Shown here one piece after another: positions 1-7,533 of a stretch of DNA of 64,000 nucleotides; positions within the stretch are counted from its first letter, which is position 1; each line of letters opens with the position of its first letter. The DNA comes from a bacterium SCSIO 12741 (GTDB lineage Bacteria > Bacteroidota > Bacteroidia > Flavobacteriales_G > Salibacteraceae): NCBI GenBank assembly GCA_024398055.1, contig CP073749.1:4960594-5024593 (forward strand), written 5' to 3'. Made by a program: the position numbers and the translations under genes. The notes below the pieces were generated by a model. That model worked only from the letters and a program-made list of their open reading frames with translations, ran no database searches and had not been told where the DNA came from.

Positions 1-208
1 AAATGACCTTGGCATGCGGTACCTCTTGCTTAAGCTTAGCTACGGCCTTCTCCCCTTTTTGGAGATTACGAGCCGTCATTATTACTTGTGCTCCCAAACT
101 GGCCAAAACCTGAGAAGTTCCGAAGCCAAGTCCACTATTTGCACCGGTTACCAAGAAGGTTTTGCCTCGTTGATCGCGGATATTATTTGCTGTCCAATTT
201 TTGCTCAT
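1..208 (-). CDS. Short-chain dehydrogenase/reductase, N-terminal part (runs off window)
   Basis: Minus-strand frame from an ATG at 206-208 reads into the window edge for 69 codons. It begins MSKNWTANNIRDQRGKTFL and continues with VTGANSGLG, the TGxxxGxG cofactor motif of classical SDRs, then a strand ending ITAR-like (MTARN), where NADP specificity is set. Only the Rossmann nucleotide-binding start is visible; the YxxxK catalytic part lies outside. It is related to the SDR at 1720-2655 and probably belongs to the same accessory cluster. A CAACTTTG box about 25 bases upstream is one base off the Bacteroidota -7 consensus. Confidence 0.8.
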   Translation of the reverse strand, partial: MSKNWTANNIRDQRGKTFLVTGANSGLGFGTSQVLASLGAQVIMTARNLQKGEKAVAKLKQEVPHAKVI

Positions 209-348
209 CACGGTATTGTTTTAATGATGGTACAAAGTTGAGCAGGCTGCCGGCCATAAGTGTTATACTAATTCCGGGAGGTTAGATACTATTCGTGGAT
301 TGGGTTGGAAAGTGTGATTCAATGGCTTGAATCCGGACATTGGATGGA

Positions 349-1275
349 TCAATTATTGGAATTCATCAAAGAAAACTCTTTCGGACTCATCCCGGTCTTT
401 TTCTTAAACAACCTGGAGAAGTATTGCGGGTATTCGAATCCCAGTTTGTAGGCTGTTTCAGAAATAGAAGAATTAGGAGCCAATAGCATATTCTTGGCCT
501 CGTCTATCAAAAACAAGTTGATTTGATCGATAGCTGTTTTTCCGGTTTCGGCTTTGATGGAATCGCTCAAATAGCGGTGGCCCACTCCCAACTCTGCAGC
601 GATAAAATCAACTGTTGGAATGCCATTACTCATGAGCTTTTCGGCATCGAAATACTCATTCAGCACTTGACTAAACTGAGCGAGAACGGTTTGGTTAATG
701 GGCTTTCTGTCCAAAAACTGCCTCTTGTAGAAACGATCGGAGTATTGTAACAAAGTACTCAATTGAGAAATGAGCAGCTCTTTTGAAAATTCATCCTGGT
801 TGTTGTGGTATTCGGTTTCAATGTTTTTAAAGATGGATTTAATCAACTTTTCCTCTTTTGGAGCCAGGTGTAAGGCCTCATTTACCCGGTACTCAAAAAA
901 GCTGTACTTCTTAATCTGCCGGTACAAATCCGTTCCACGTATAAAGTCTTTGTGAAACATCAGGTGATAGGCTTCCGAACTGAATACCAAACCTTTGAAC
1001 ACCATGGTTTGTTTGGGTGCGGTAAACAGCATAGTTCCACTGTTGCAATCGTATTTGGTTTTGCCGTAGGTGAGCTCGCCCGAGATAATGTTCTTTAAAC
1101 TGATGCTGTAGAAATTGCAGGTCAGGCTAATTTCTTCCTGGGCTTCATCGCAGCTGCCATCATCATTCGCCTTATTTGCACCATGGTGAGAAGCACTGAA
1201 TAAAGGATTCTCGGGTGCGGGCAACTCATTGAAGTTATGAAAATCTGTGATCGTGTTAAATACCAGTTCTTTCAT
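349..1275 (-). CDS. AraC-family transcriptional regulator (first of two paralogues)
   Basis: A 308-residue protein. The C-terminal ~100 residues form the AraC/XylS double helix-turn-helix, recognisable by ISETAYKLGFEYPQYFSRLFKKKTG-type sequence followed by MSPKEF. The N-terminal ~190 residues form a cupin-like sensor domain of the kind usual in Bacteroidota one-component regulators (segment YGKTKYDCNSGTMLFTAP). It is clearly paralogous to the regulator at 7526-8434, which has the matching YGRNSYDFKDGTVVFTKP segment, so the two regulators bracket the hydrolase cluster. The gene lies 48 bases downstream of the DUF2255-like gene on the same strand. Target and ligand are unknown; control of the intervening genes is inferred. 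Confidence 0.88.
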   Translation of the reverse strand: MKELVFNTITDFHNFNELPAPENPLFSASHHGANKANDDGSCDEAQEEISLTCNFYSISLKNIISGELTYGKTKYDCNSGTMLFTAPKQTMVFKGLVFSSEAYHLMFHKDFIRGTDLYRQIKKYSFFEYRVNEALHLAPKEEKLIKSIFKNIETEYHNNQDEFSKELLISQLSTLLQYSDRFYKRQFLDRKPINQTVLAQFSQVLNEYFDAEKLMSNGIPTVDFIAAELGVGHRYLSDSIKAETGKTAIDQINLFLIDEAKNMLLAPNSSISETAYKLGFEYPQYFSRLFKKKTGMSPKEFSLMNSNN

Positions 1276-1323
1276 GATTCTAAGTTAAAACAGTTCAAAC
1301 TAATTATCTCCTTATCAGGAATT

Positions 1324-1698
1324 TCAAATTTTTCCGATAACCCTCGGAATTAATTCCAACGTGGATGCTTCATGCTTCTTTCGGTCATAGGTCAGGCGCA
1401 TTAACCAATACATGATATTCATCTTTCTGAAGTAGGCCTTATTCACTTTAGGGTTGATGCTTTCAAGATCCGTTGGAACTACCCCATCAATTGGAACTAC
1501 CTCATCTCCCAGCTTCATGGCACCTTCCGAATGATCCAAAAAGGCATGGTACCAGCTCCGTCCTCCAAACTTGTATTGGCGCACAAAAAATCGGCCTTCT
1601 GTTTGAACAATGGTAATATCAATAAAACGGTGATCACCGCACCGTATTTGATGGACCCATTTTGCATCCACCCGTTTTATCATTTCCTGCTTTGTCAT
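1324..1698 (-). CDS. DUF2255-like small protein
   Basis: A 124-residue soluble protein without signal peptide. The pattern of a basic N-terminus, RFFVRQYKFGGRSWYHAFLDH, an acidic VPIDGVVP segment and a C-terminal NKAYFRKM resembles the DUF2255 family, whose members are small proteins often encoded next to oxidoreductases; function unknown. It starts 21 bases after the SDR at 1720-2655, so co-transcription with that enzyme is likely. Family assignment is by eye and moderate. Confidence 0.6.
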   Translation of the reverse strand: MTKQEMIKRVDAKWVHQIRCGDHRFIDITIVQTEGRFFVRQYKFGGRSWYHAFLDHSEGAMKLGDEVVPIDGVVPTDLESINPKVNKAYFRKMNIMYWLMRLTYDRKKHEASTLELIPRVIGKI

Positions 1699-1719
1699 GT
1701 CCTCGATTGTTCAGGGATA

Positions 1720-2655
1720 TTACATAAAGTCTTCGACCTTCAAATTCAACATTTTCTGGGTTTTATCCCACAATTTATCAATGTCTTCATCCTTAAAGTG
1801 GGTTCGATCTATTTCAATCGGAATGGGAGCTCCGGTCGATTCTCTCTTCTTGGGCGAATAAACCACTTTGGGCTTGGCGTCATCGGCTATCAATGCTTCA
1901 ATGGCTGGTAAAGCGCCATCGTATAAACTTTGGCTAATGCCCAACATTCCTGACACCCCATTCATTACCCTACCGAGTAGTTTCATGGAGAAGGTATCTG
2001 CTTGCTCAAAAAGATTTGTTCTGGACCAACCAGGGTGGCAAGACAAAGACATCGAACTCGAGCCTATTCTTTCAAATTCATCTTGAAGTTTTACCGCAAA
2101 CAGAATGGAGCAAAGTTTGGCCTTACAGTATTCCTGCATTTGGTTAAAATCAGAAGGATTCACGCACATAAGATGATCCACATCCAGGTCGTTTTTTAAG
2201 AATCGTTTGTAACCGATACTGGAAAAAGTAACAATTCTACTTCCATCTTTTAAAACCGGCAATAGCTGAGTGGTTATCGCAAAATGTCCCAAATAATTGA
2301 CGGCCAATTGTTGTTCCAATTTATCTGCAGTTAGGGCATATTTATTACCCCCTCCACCGGCATTGTTGGCCAGAAAGTCGATTTTGCCATAGCTACTTGT
2401 AATTCGCTGGCTAAACTTTCTAATACTTTCTAAATGAGTAATATCTACCACCTCAATTTCGAGATTGGCATGAGGTATTTCGTCTTTCAAACGTTTCTTG
2501 GCATCCTGCAGCTTTTCCACGTTTCGCGAAGCCATAATGACTTTGCAATGGTGTTTGGCCAAATGGTAAGTAATGCCGTATCCGGTTCCACTGTTAGCTC
2601 CCGTTACGATGGCCACCTTGCCACTTAAATCTGGAATGTTTTGGTAATTATTCAT
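1720..2655 (-). CDS. Short-chain dehydrogenase/reductase
   Basis: About 311 residues. Classical SDR features appear in order: TGANSGTG cofactor loop near residue 20, NNAGGGG after the fourth strand, catalytic Ser in TFSSIGY, and the YCKAK form of YxxxK. C-terminal residues beyond the core are consistent with the retinol-dehydrogenase-like branch. The ATG at 2653-2655 is chosen because it precedes VAIVTGANSG by a normal distance; an upstream in-frame ATG at 2709 would add 18 unrelated residues. Substrate unknown. It is followed closely by the DUF2255-like gene and then the AraC gene, and is preceded by the terminator of the secreted hydrolase. Confidence 0.85.
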   Translation of the reverse strand: MNNYQNIPDLSGKVAIVTGANSGTGYGITYHLAKHHCKVIMASRNVEKLQDAKKRLKDEIPHANLEIEVVDITHLESIRKFSQRITSSYGKIDFLANNAGGGGNKYALTADKLEQQLAVNYLGHFAITTQLLPVLKDGSRIVTFSSIGYKRFLKNDLDVDHLMCVNPSDFNQMQEYCKAKLCSILFAVKLQDEFERIGSSSMSLSCHPGWSRTNLFEQADTFSMKLLGRVMNGVSGMLGISQSLYDGALPAIEALIADDAKPKVVYSPKKRESTGAPIPIEIDRTHFKDEDIDKLWDKTQKMLNLKVEDFM

Positions 2656-2729
2656 AGTCGAGGGTTTTGAATTATGGATCAATGTGGGATAAGCAAGCCT
2701 TCCATCCATTCTACATTATGGCAATGAAT

Positions 2730-2773
2730 GAAAGGAACTCCATGATGCGCTAGTTCAAAATGGAGTTCCTTAG
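2730..2773 (-). terminator. Rho-independent terminator of the secreted hydrolase gene
   Basis: Perfect 12-bp inverted repeat, AAGGAACTCCAT at 2732-2743 and ATGGAGTTCCTT at 2760-2771, with a 16-base loop. On the minus strand it comes just after the stop of the gene at 2781-3815 and is followed by TTTCATTCATT. Confidence 0.7.
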
Positions 2774-2780
2774 GGTCTCA

Positions 2781-3815
2781 TTATTTATTGAAAAATTCTG
2801 CTGCAGCATCGGCGGAAGCGTTTACTGCTTCTGGCTTGTAGTAAAAATCAACATGGCCAAACTCGTCAAAGGCGATCACCTCAGGATTGTTGGTCAGCTT
2901 CTCGATAAAACCGGTAGAGCAAATAGCTGTAGAGGCACTGGTTCCGTAGATAACCAAAGTGGGCTGAACAATTTTATCCGCATAAGCCTCTCCGATAGAG
3001 ATAAGAGATTGCATGGCCTGATCACCAATGTGCATGTTGGTAAAGCTCTCCACCGCCTTAGGACCTCTATAACCATCTCTTCCGTAGTAGTCGTAGGATT
3101 CACCCGCCATTGCCGGATAGGCTGCAGCTCCCACGAATTCTTCTCTGGATTGCTCGTCATTTAGTCCAAAAGGTGCTACGTAATCAGGTTCACCCGTTTC
3201 GTACTGCTTTTGCATAGAAGCATTGGCCGCAGCGATCATTTGGTTGGCCGCTTCCCGGTCCGTCCATTGGAAAGCATCGGCTGCCATCATTCCGGAAACC
3301 GTAGCAATTTTCTTAATTCGGTGATCGGTTACCGCTGCAGAGGCGATGATAGAACCACCCTGGCATACTCCAAGTCCATATATCTCATCAACAAAAGGAA
3401 GCGTACCTAAGTAAGAAACAGCATCCCATGTATTTTCCAAAAGTCTAAACATGTATCTGGATTGTTTAAATTCTCCTGGAAGTGCCGGAGAAGCTCCCAT
3501 TCCCAAATAGTCGAATCCCAAGAAGATGAATCCTCTTTCGGCCATTTCTGGTCCATAGGTAGCCATCACTTGTTCCTTCACTTGAGGAAACGGACTGGCA
3601 CTTACAATGGCTTTGTACTTTTTGCTGGCATCAAAACCTTCTGGGAGGTATAGATCTCCCGCTAATTCTACTCCAAATGATTTGAAAGTAACTTCGTTCT
3701 TTCCTGCTTTTAAGTTTTCCATGGTATTGTTTTTTACGTTGTTATTTGTTTGGGCTGATAGGTTTAATGAAGTGGCTATCAGGAGCCCGGTTAATGTTTT
3801 TGCGATTGTTTTCAT
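2781..3815 (-). CDS. Secreted alpha/beta hydrolase with cysteine nucleophile (dienelactone-hydrolase-like)
   Basis: 344 residues from the ATG at 3815, which opens a typical signal peptide ending LSAQ; an in-frame start 30 codons upstream would bury that signal and is rejected. The nucleophile elbow is GVCQGG with Cys151, as in dienelactone hydrolases, not Ser. The probable catalytic His lies in DEFGHVDFY near the C-terminus. The expected Asp loop after LVIYG is TSAST, with no Asp at the usual place. Predicted periplasmic enzyme of unknown substrate. It is divergent from the three-hydrolase operon at 4223, with which it shares promoter motifs, and has its own terminator. Confidence 0.8.
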   Translation of the reverse strand: MKTIAKTLTGLLIATSLNLSAQTNNNVKNNTMENLKAGKNEVTFKSFGVELAGDLYLPEGFDASKKYKAIVSASPFPQVKEQVMATYGPEMAERGFIFLGFDYLGMGASPALPGEFKQSRYMFRLLENTWDAVSYLGTLPFVDEIYGLGVCQGGSIIASAAVTDHRIKKIATVSGMMAADAFQWTDREAANQMIAAANASMQKQYETGEPDYVAPFGLNDEQSREEFVGAAAYPAMAGESYDYYGRDGYRGPKAVESFTNMHIGDQAMQSLISIGEAYADKIVQPTLVIYGTSASTAICSTGFIEKLTNNPEVIAFDEFGHVDFYYKPEAVNASADAAAEFFNK

Positions 3816-3845
3816 ATTCAACTGATTTTTGAAAAATGATACAAG

Positions 3846-3891
3846 ACAAAGGTCCGCAGAGACTAAGCGAAACCACTTAAACATTTCTGTA
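3846..3891 (-). promoter_or_regulatory. Candidate promoter of the secreted hydrolase, matched to the divergent promoter
   Basis: Reading the minus strand, TACAGAAAT (3883-3891) precedes CGGACCTTTGT (3846-3856) by 35 bases start to start, and the latter lies 30 bases before the ATG. GACCTTTG is one base from the Bacteroidota -7 box TAnnTTTG. The same two motifs occur on the plus strand before 4223 at nearly the same spacing. The promoter role is inferred. Confidence 0.5.
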
Positions 3892-4090
3892 GAAGACTTA
3901 TACATTTTGGTAGGAGGCCTTGGAATTCCCTAAGCCGATTGGTCTTTAAATTCCAAGCAACGATGGGATGTTTAGCTTGTGAATGGGGTTATTGGCTTGT
4001 ATTACGATGGCAGATTGAACCAAGGATTAATTAAGGCAGTACACCTTAACAAATACAAATCGAAGGACAATTTAGAATGAATGATTGGGT

Positions 4091-4133
4091 CCAGGAGGAT
4101 TGAACCAATATAATCCTGGATGATATCATCCTG
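4091..4133. promoter_or_regulatory. Palindromic operator candidate in the divergent intergenic region
   Basis: Lies within the 407-base gap between divergent hydrolase genes. GGATGATATCATCC at 4118-4131 is a perfect 14-bp palindrome. CCAGGAGGATT (4091-4101) is the inverted partner of AATCCTGG (4112-4119) with two extra bases, and ATCCTG is directly repeated at 4113-4118 and 4128-4133, 15 bases apart. Nested direct and inverted half-sites are what a dimeric regulator, such as the flanking AraC proteins, could bind; this is inference. The rest of the gap (3892-4090) shows nothing else I can name. Confidence 0.4.
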
Positions 4134-4149
4134 CAATATGTTTCCTCTT

Positions 4150-4197
4150 TACAGGAATATATTTCTGCCCTGCCCTATACAATCAACGGACCTTTGT
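4150..4197 (+). promoter_or_regulatory. Candidate promoter of the three-hydrolase operon
   Basis: TACAGGAAT (4150-4158) precedes CGGACCTTTGT (4187-4197) by 37 bases start to start; the ATG follows 25 bases later. The 11-base element is identical to that in the divergent promoter on the other strand, and GACCTTTG approximates the -7 box. Confidence 0.5.
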
Positions 4198-4222
4198 TTT
4201 AAACATTCAAACCCTCGCTATT

Positions 4223-5122
4223 ATGATCGCTAAAATGTTAATGAAAAGAGTAGTACCAGCAGTCGCCAATACCAGGAGGTCTCCGGTTTTAAGAAGACCA
4301 GATGAATATGATATGGTCTATGAAGATGTTTCATTTCCTTCTTTGGATGGTTTACCATTAGAAGGCTGGTATATTCCGGCCAAACAACCTTCCCAAAAAG
4401 TAGTTATTTGCAACCATTTCTCTCCAGGTAATCGCTATGGATATGCAGGCCACATTAAGCCCTGGAAGGGTGCTGGCGGATTTGAAGTAAACTTTCTCCC
4501 CAAATACAAGGCACTTGTAGAAGCAGGCTATAACGTTTTCGCTTATGATTTGCGAGGTCATGGGATGAGTACCCCAGGACAAAATGGAGCCTACAATCCA
4601 AAATTCTTTGAATACAAAGATGTCATTGGCTCAATGAACTACGTCAAAAACCGACCTGATACTCAAGGAATGGAAATTCACTTACACAGTATGTGTTTGG
4701 GTGGAAATTCCACCTTGGTAGCCATGCGCAAACATCCTGAAGTTTTCGAAGGTGTTAAATCCATGATGTTACTCCAACCTATTTCTGGTGACGCATTGGT
4801 AAGAAAACTGGCTAAAAACATGAAGTTAGGTAAGGCTGGGTACGACGCATTTGAACAACAATACAGGGAGTTGTATGGATTTGCCATCAATGATGCTTCA
4901 CCCATTGATGATGCCAGGTATGTAAAGGTGCCAACGTTTGTGGCTCAAGTCAGAAAGGACTCTTTTACCTATGCTGAAGAGGACGTTCAAGCCGTATTTG
5001 ACGCAATTCCTCACACGGACAAAGACCTGTATTGGATTGAAGGAACAACGCAGCGTTTTAAAGGCTACACCTACTTTTCAGAGCATCCCGAACAAATGAT
5101 TGATTGGTATAACAAGCACTAA
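4223..5122 (+). CDS. Cytoplasmic alpha/beta hydrolase with cysteine nucleophile (paralogue 1)
   Basis: 299 residues, no signal peptide. The fold is indicated by YDLRGHGMS (after strand 4-5) and the nucleophile elbow HSMCLGG, which puts Cys158 where most hydrolases have Ser. It is nearly collinear with the genes at 5148 and 6117 (shared NHFSPGNRYGYAGH and FEVNFLPKYKAL segments with 6117). Where paralogue 3 has RFHGYTYF this copy has RFKGYTYF (Lys280), so its catalytic His is either replaced by Lys or supplied from elsewhere, for example the His in SEHPE. First gene of a likely five-gene operon to 8434. Confidence 0.8.
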   Translation: MIAKMLMKRVVPAVANTRRSPVLRRPDEYDMVYEDVSFPSLDGLPLEGWYIPAKQPSQKVVICNHFSPGNRYGYAGHIKPWKGAGGFEVNFLPKYKALVEAGYNVFAYDLRGHGMSTPGQNGAYNPKFFEYKDVIGSMNYVKNRPDTQGMEIHLHSMCLGGNSTLVAMRKHPEVFEGVKSMMLLQPISGDALVRKLAKNMKLGKAGYDAFEQQYRELYGFAINDASPIDDARYVKVPTFVAQVRKDSFTYAEEDVQAVFDAIPHTDKDLYWIEGTTQRFKGYTYFSEHPEQMIDWYNKH

Positions 5123-5147
5123 TTGCTGAAATTCTAAATACGGAAAA

Positions 5148-6095
5148 ATGAAAACAAGTAATTCCATAAAAATTCTCCTGCTGCTTCCTGTAGTAGCGCT
5201 ACTCATGGCTGGTTGCGGTAAAACCGTTTCTAACCTGATGATTAAACCCGGTAGCTCACCGGTGTTCGAAACTCCGGAACAATATGGCCTAGCCTATGAA
5301 GACGTAAGCTTTAAAACATCCGATGGTGTAACTCTTTCTGGCTGGTTAATAAAAGGAAACACGGATAAAGTAATTATTCAATCTCACTTTGGGGTCCAGT
5401 GTTCTTGTGCTGGTTTTACCCAAAAGGGAAAGGGAATGATGAAAAACGCTTTATGGACGGATGATATCCATTTCCTAAATCAGGCCAAGTACCTGGTTGA
5501 TGCTGGTTACTCCGTGTTGATGTATGATTTACGAAATCATGGGAACAGCGGTGAAGGAACCACCCCCTGGATTACGTGGGGAACTGAAGAACGCAAGGAT
5601 GTTTTGGCTGCGGTTGATTTTATTTCGAATCACCAGGATTATAAAGATGCCTCTATCGGGTTACTCAGTATTTGTATGGGAGCTGCATCGAGCACGTTCG
5701 CTTTTGGCCTGGAGGAGGAACTGTCGAAGAATGATCAGGTTAAAACCATGATTGCTGTTCAACCCCTAACGTACGACTACTTCACTGAAGCTTTGGGCAT
5801 GCCTAACTCTGCAGTAAAAAGTGGAAACAAATACAGCAAAGAAAAACGCGGTGTTGACCTTACGGGCGACTCTTTTTTGCCTTATGTGAAAGACATCAAC
5901 AAACCCACATTGGTTATTCAAAACAGCAATGACCCTATGACCAACATGGATATGGTTAACCAATACTACAATAACCTTCTGGTAGAAAAAGAAATGATGT
6001 GGTTAGACTTAGACAAAAAACGAGGCGCAGCCTACGATTGGCTTGGCAATAACCCCGAACCCATTCTTAATTGGTTCAACAAATACATGAATTAA
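5148..6095 (+). CDS. Lipoprotein alpha/beta hydrolase paralogue, catalytic His apparently lost (paralogue 2)
   Basis: 315 residues. The N-terminus is a lipoprotein signal with lipobox LMAGC, so the mature protein is membrane-anchored, unlike its two neighbours. YDLRNHGNSG and the elbow LSICMGA (Cys176) mark the hydrolase fold. The C-terminal strand aligns as KKRGAAYDW against WRFHGYTYF of paralogue 3, putting Ala294 at the His position; no other His is present near the C-terminus. It starts 25 bases after the stop of paralogue 1. It may be a non-catalytic binding protein or use a different catalytic arrangement; both are inference. Confidence 0.78.
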   Translation: MKTSNSIKILLLLPVVALLMAGCGKTVSNLMIKPGSSPVFETPEQYGLAYEDVSFKTSDGVTLSGWLIKGNTDKVIIQSHFGVQCSCAGFTQKGKGMMKNALWTDDIHFLNQAKYLVDAGYSVLMYDLRNHGNSGEGTTPWITWGTEERKDVLAAVDFISNHQDYKDASIGLLSICMGAASSTFAFGLEEELSKNDQVKTMIAVQPLTYDYFTEALGMPNSAVKSGNKYSKEKRGVDLTGDSFLPYVKDINKPTLVIQNSNDPMTNMDMVNQYYNNLLVEKEMMWLDLDKKRGAAYDWLGNNPEPILNWFNKYMN

Positions 6096-6116
6096 TAATC
6101 TGATAATCCTAAAACT

Positions 6117-7025
6117 ATGGAAACGGACCAAACAACAGAATTCTTAAACAGCTTAGCCTACAACTTGGCTAAACCTATTAGAACTAAAATCCTGAGAAAA
6201 CCTGACGAATATGGTTTAAACTATGAAGAAGTAACCTTTAAAGCCGCGGATGGTGTAGAATTACATGCCTGGTTTATCCCTTCGGATTCAAACAAATTGA
6301 TCATTCACAACCACTTTTCACCGGCAAGCCGATACGGGTTTCCGGGTCACATGAAAAACTTTGAGGCATCTGGTGGGTTCGAGGTAAATTTCTTACCCAA
6401 GTACAAGGCCTTACACGATGCCGGTTACAATATATTAACCTACGACATGCGCAACCATGGAGAAAGTGATTCTTCAGAAAATGAGATTTGTGGCGTTGGT
6501 TATTGGGAATGGCAAGATGTGATCGGTTCTTTACGATTCGCCAAAAGCTTTGAAAAAACCAAAGACATGGACATCTCCCTTCAAAGCATGTGTATGGGAG
6601 CAAACTCTACTCTAAGAGCCATGCACAATGCTCCTGAAGAGTTTGAGGGAATAAAAAGCTGGATACTCATCCAGCCGCTACACGGCCAGACTTGCATTGA
6701 AAGAAGTTTGGAAGCCATGGGAATGAATATAGAAGACGGAATCACCGAATTTATACCCATTAATAAAGAGCTAACCGGCCTTTCATTTGATGACCATAAC
6801 ATGCGTCAATTTGTAAAGGATGTAAAAATTCCAACTTTGGTTCTACAAGTTAGAAACGATAGGGTATCTCGTGAAAGCGACATTCAAGAGATTTATGACA
6901 ACCTGGAGGTTCCTATGAAAGATATTATTTGGATTGAAGATACCCCATGGCGTTTTCATGGTTATACGTATTTTTCTGAATATCCGCAGGAAATGATTGC
7001 TTGGTATGATAAATTCATGAAATAA
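6117..7025 (+). CDS. Cytoplasmic alpha/beta hydrolase with cysteine nucleophile (paralogue 3)
   Basis: 302 residues, no signal peptide. Hydrolase landmarks: YDMRNHGES, elbow LQSMCMGANS with Cys159, and RFHGYTYF with His281 at the expected catalytic His position, so a Cys-containing triad is plausible here. LVLQVRNDRVS carries the likely acid Asp. Strongly similar to paralogue 1 over the whole length, indicating tandem duplication. It begins 21 bases after paralogue 2 and is followed after 4 bases by the SRPBCC gene, supporting one transcript. Substrate unknown; related families include dienelactone hydrolases and Cys-type esterases. Confidence 0.8.
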   Translation: METDQTTEFLNSLAYNLAKPIRTKILRKPDEYGLNYEEVTFKAADGVELHAWFIPSDSNKLIIHNHFSPASRYGFPGHMKNFEASGGFEVNFLPKYKALHDAGYNILTYDMRNHGESDSSENEICGVGYWEWQDVIGSLRFAKSFEKTKDMDISLQSMCMGANSTLRAMHNAPEEFEGIKSWILIQPLHGQTCIERSLEAMGMNIEDGITEFIPINKELTGLSFDDHNMRQFVKDVKIPTLVLQVRNDRVSRESDIQEIYDNLEVPMKDIIWIEDTPWRFHGYTYFSEYPQEMIAWYDKFMK

Positions 7026-7029
7026 AACC

Positions 7030-7533
7030 ATGTTACTAATGACAATTTTAAGTTCAAAATGGATGTTAGCAGGATTAGCCCTATTGGCTATCCTGCTTAT
7101 CCTGTTTGTAATGGGTAAAAAAGAAGTAAAAACGAGCATCGTAATAAATGCTTCCACCGATCAAGTGTGGCAAGCCTTAAGTAGTCCTGAGAAAATTAAA
7201 GAATGGAATACTGTGCTTATTCCCCTTTCAGGAGAGTTTAAAGAAGGTACAATGGTTCAGTACAATTTTGTTCAGGATGAAAATAGCAGTACCCAGCTCG
7301 GTGCCAAAGTGGTTAAAATCGAGCCGAAGCGGCTAATTAATCAAGAAGGTGGACCTGTTGGAATTCTCACCTTTAATCACAGCTATATTTTGGAACCTGA
7401 TGGTGACCTTTGTCGCGTTACTATTCACGAAAAATACCGAGGTATAATGGTTCCTTTCTGGAATCCGAATGCGGTAGAAAAAGCCTACGAAAGATTGCTG
7501 CAACAGCTTAAAAACCACGTAGAGAATGAGTAA
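7030..7533 (+). CDS. Membrane-anchored SRPBCC (START-like) family protein
   Basis: 167 residues. Residues about 8-28 form one hydrophobic segment; the remainder has the SRPBCC pattern: INASTDQVWQALSSPEKIKEWN at the start of the hydrophobic-ligand-binding fold, a central GTMVQYNF strand and a long C-terminal helix. Such domains bind or convert lipids, aromatics or polyketides. The last codons overlap the start of the AraC gene (ATGAGTAA, 7526-7533), implying translational coupling. In this context it may bind the hydrophobic substrate or product of the hydrolases; that is inference. Confidence 0.78.
   Translation: MLLMTILSSKWMLAGLALLAILLILFVMGKKEVKTSIVINASTDQVWQALSSPEKIKEWNTVLIPLSGEFKEGTMVQYNFVQDENSSTQLGAKVVKIEPKRLINQEGGPVGILTFNHSYILEPDGDLCRVTIHEKYRGIMVPFWNPNAVEKAYERLLQQLKNHVENE

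Noticed and set aside
1531-1911. Open plus-strand frame of 126 codons
   Set aside because: It lies antisense to the DUF2255-like and SDR genes, whose families are recognisable; its residues are low-quality and without motif.
2894-3160. Second minus-strand frame within the secreted hydrolase
   Set aside because: Entirely inside a recognised gene in another frame, no independent features.
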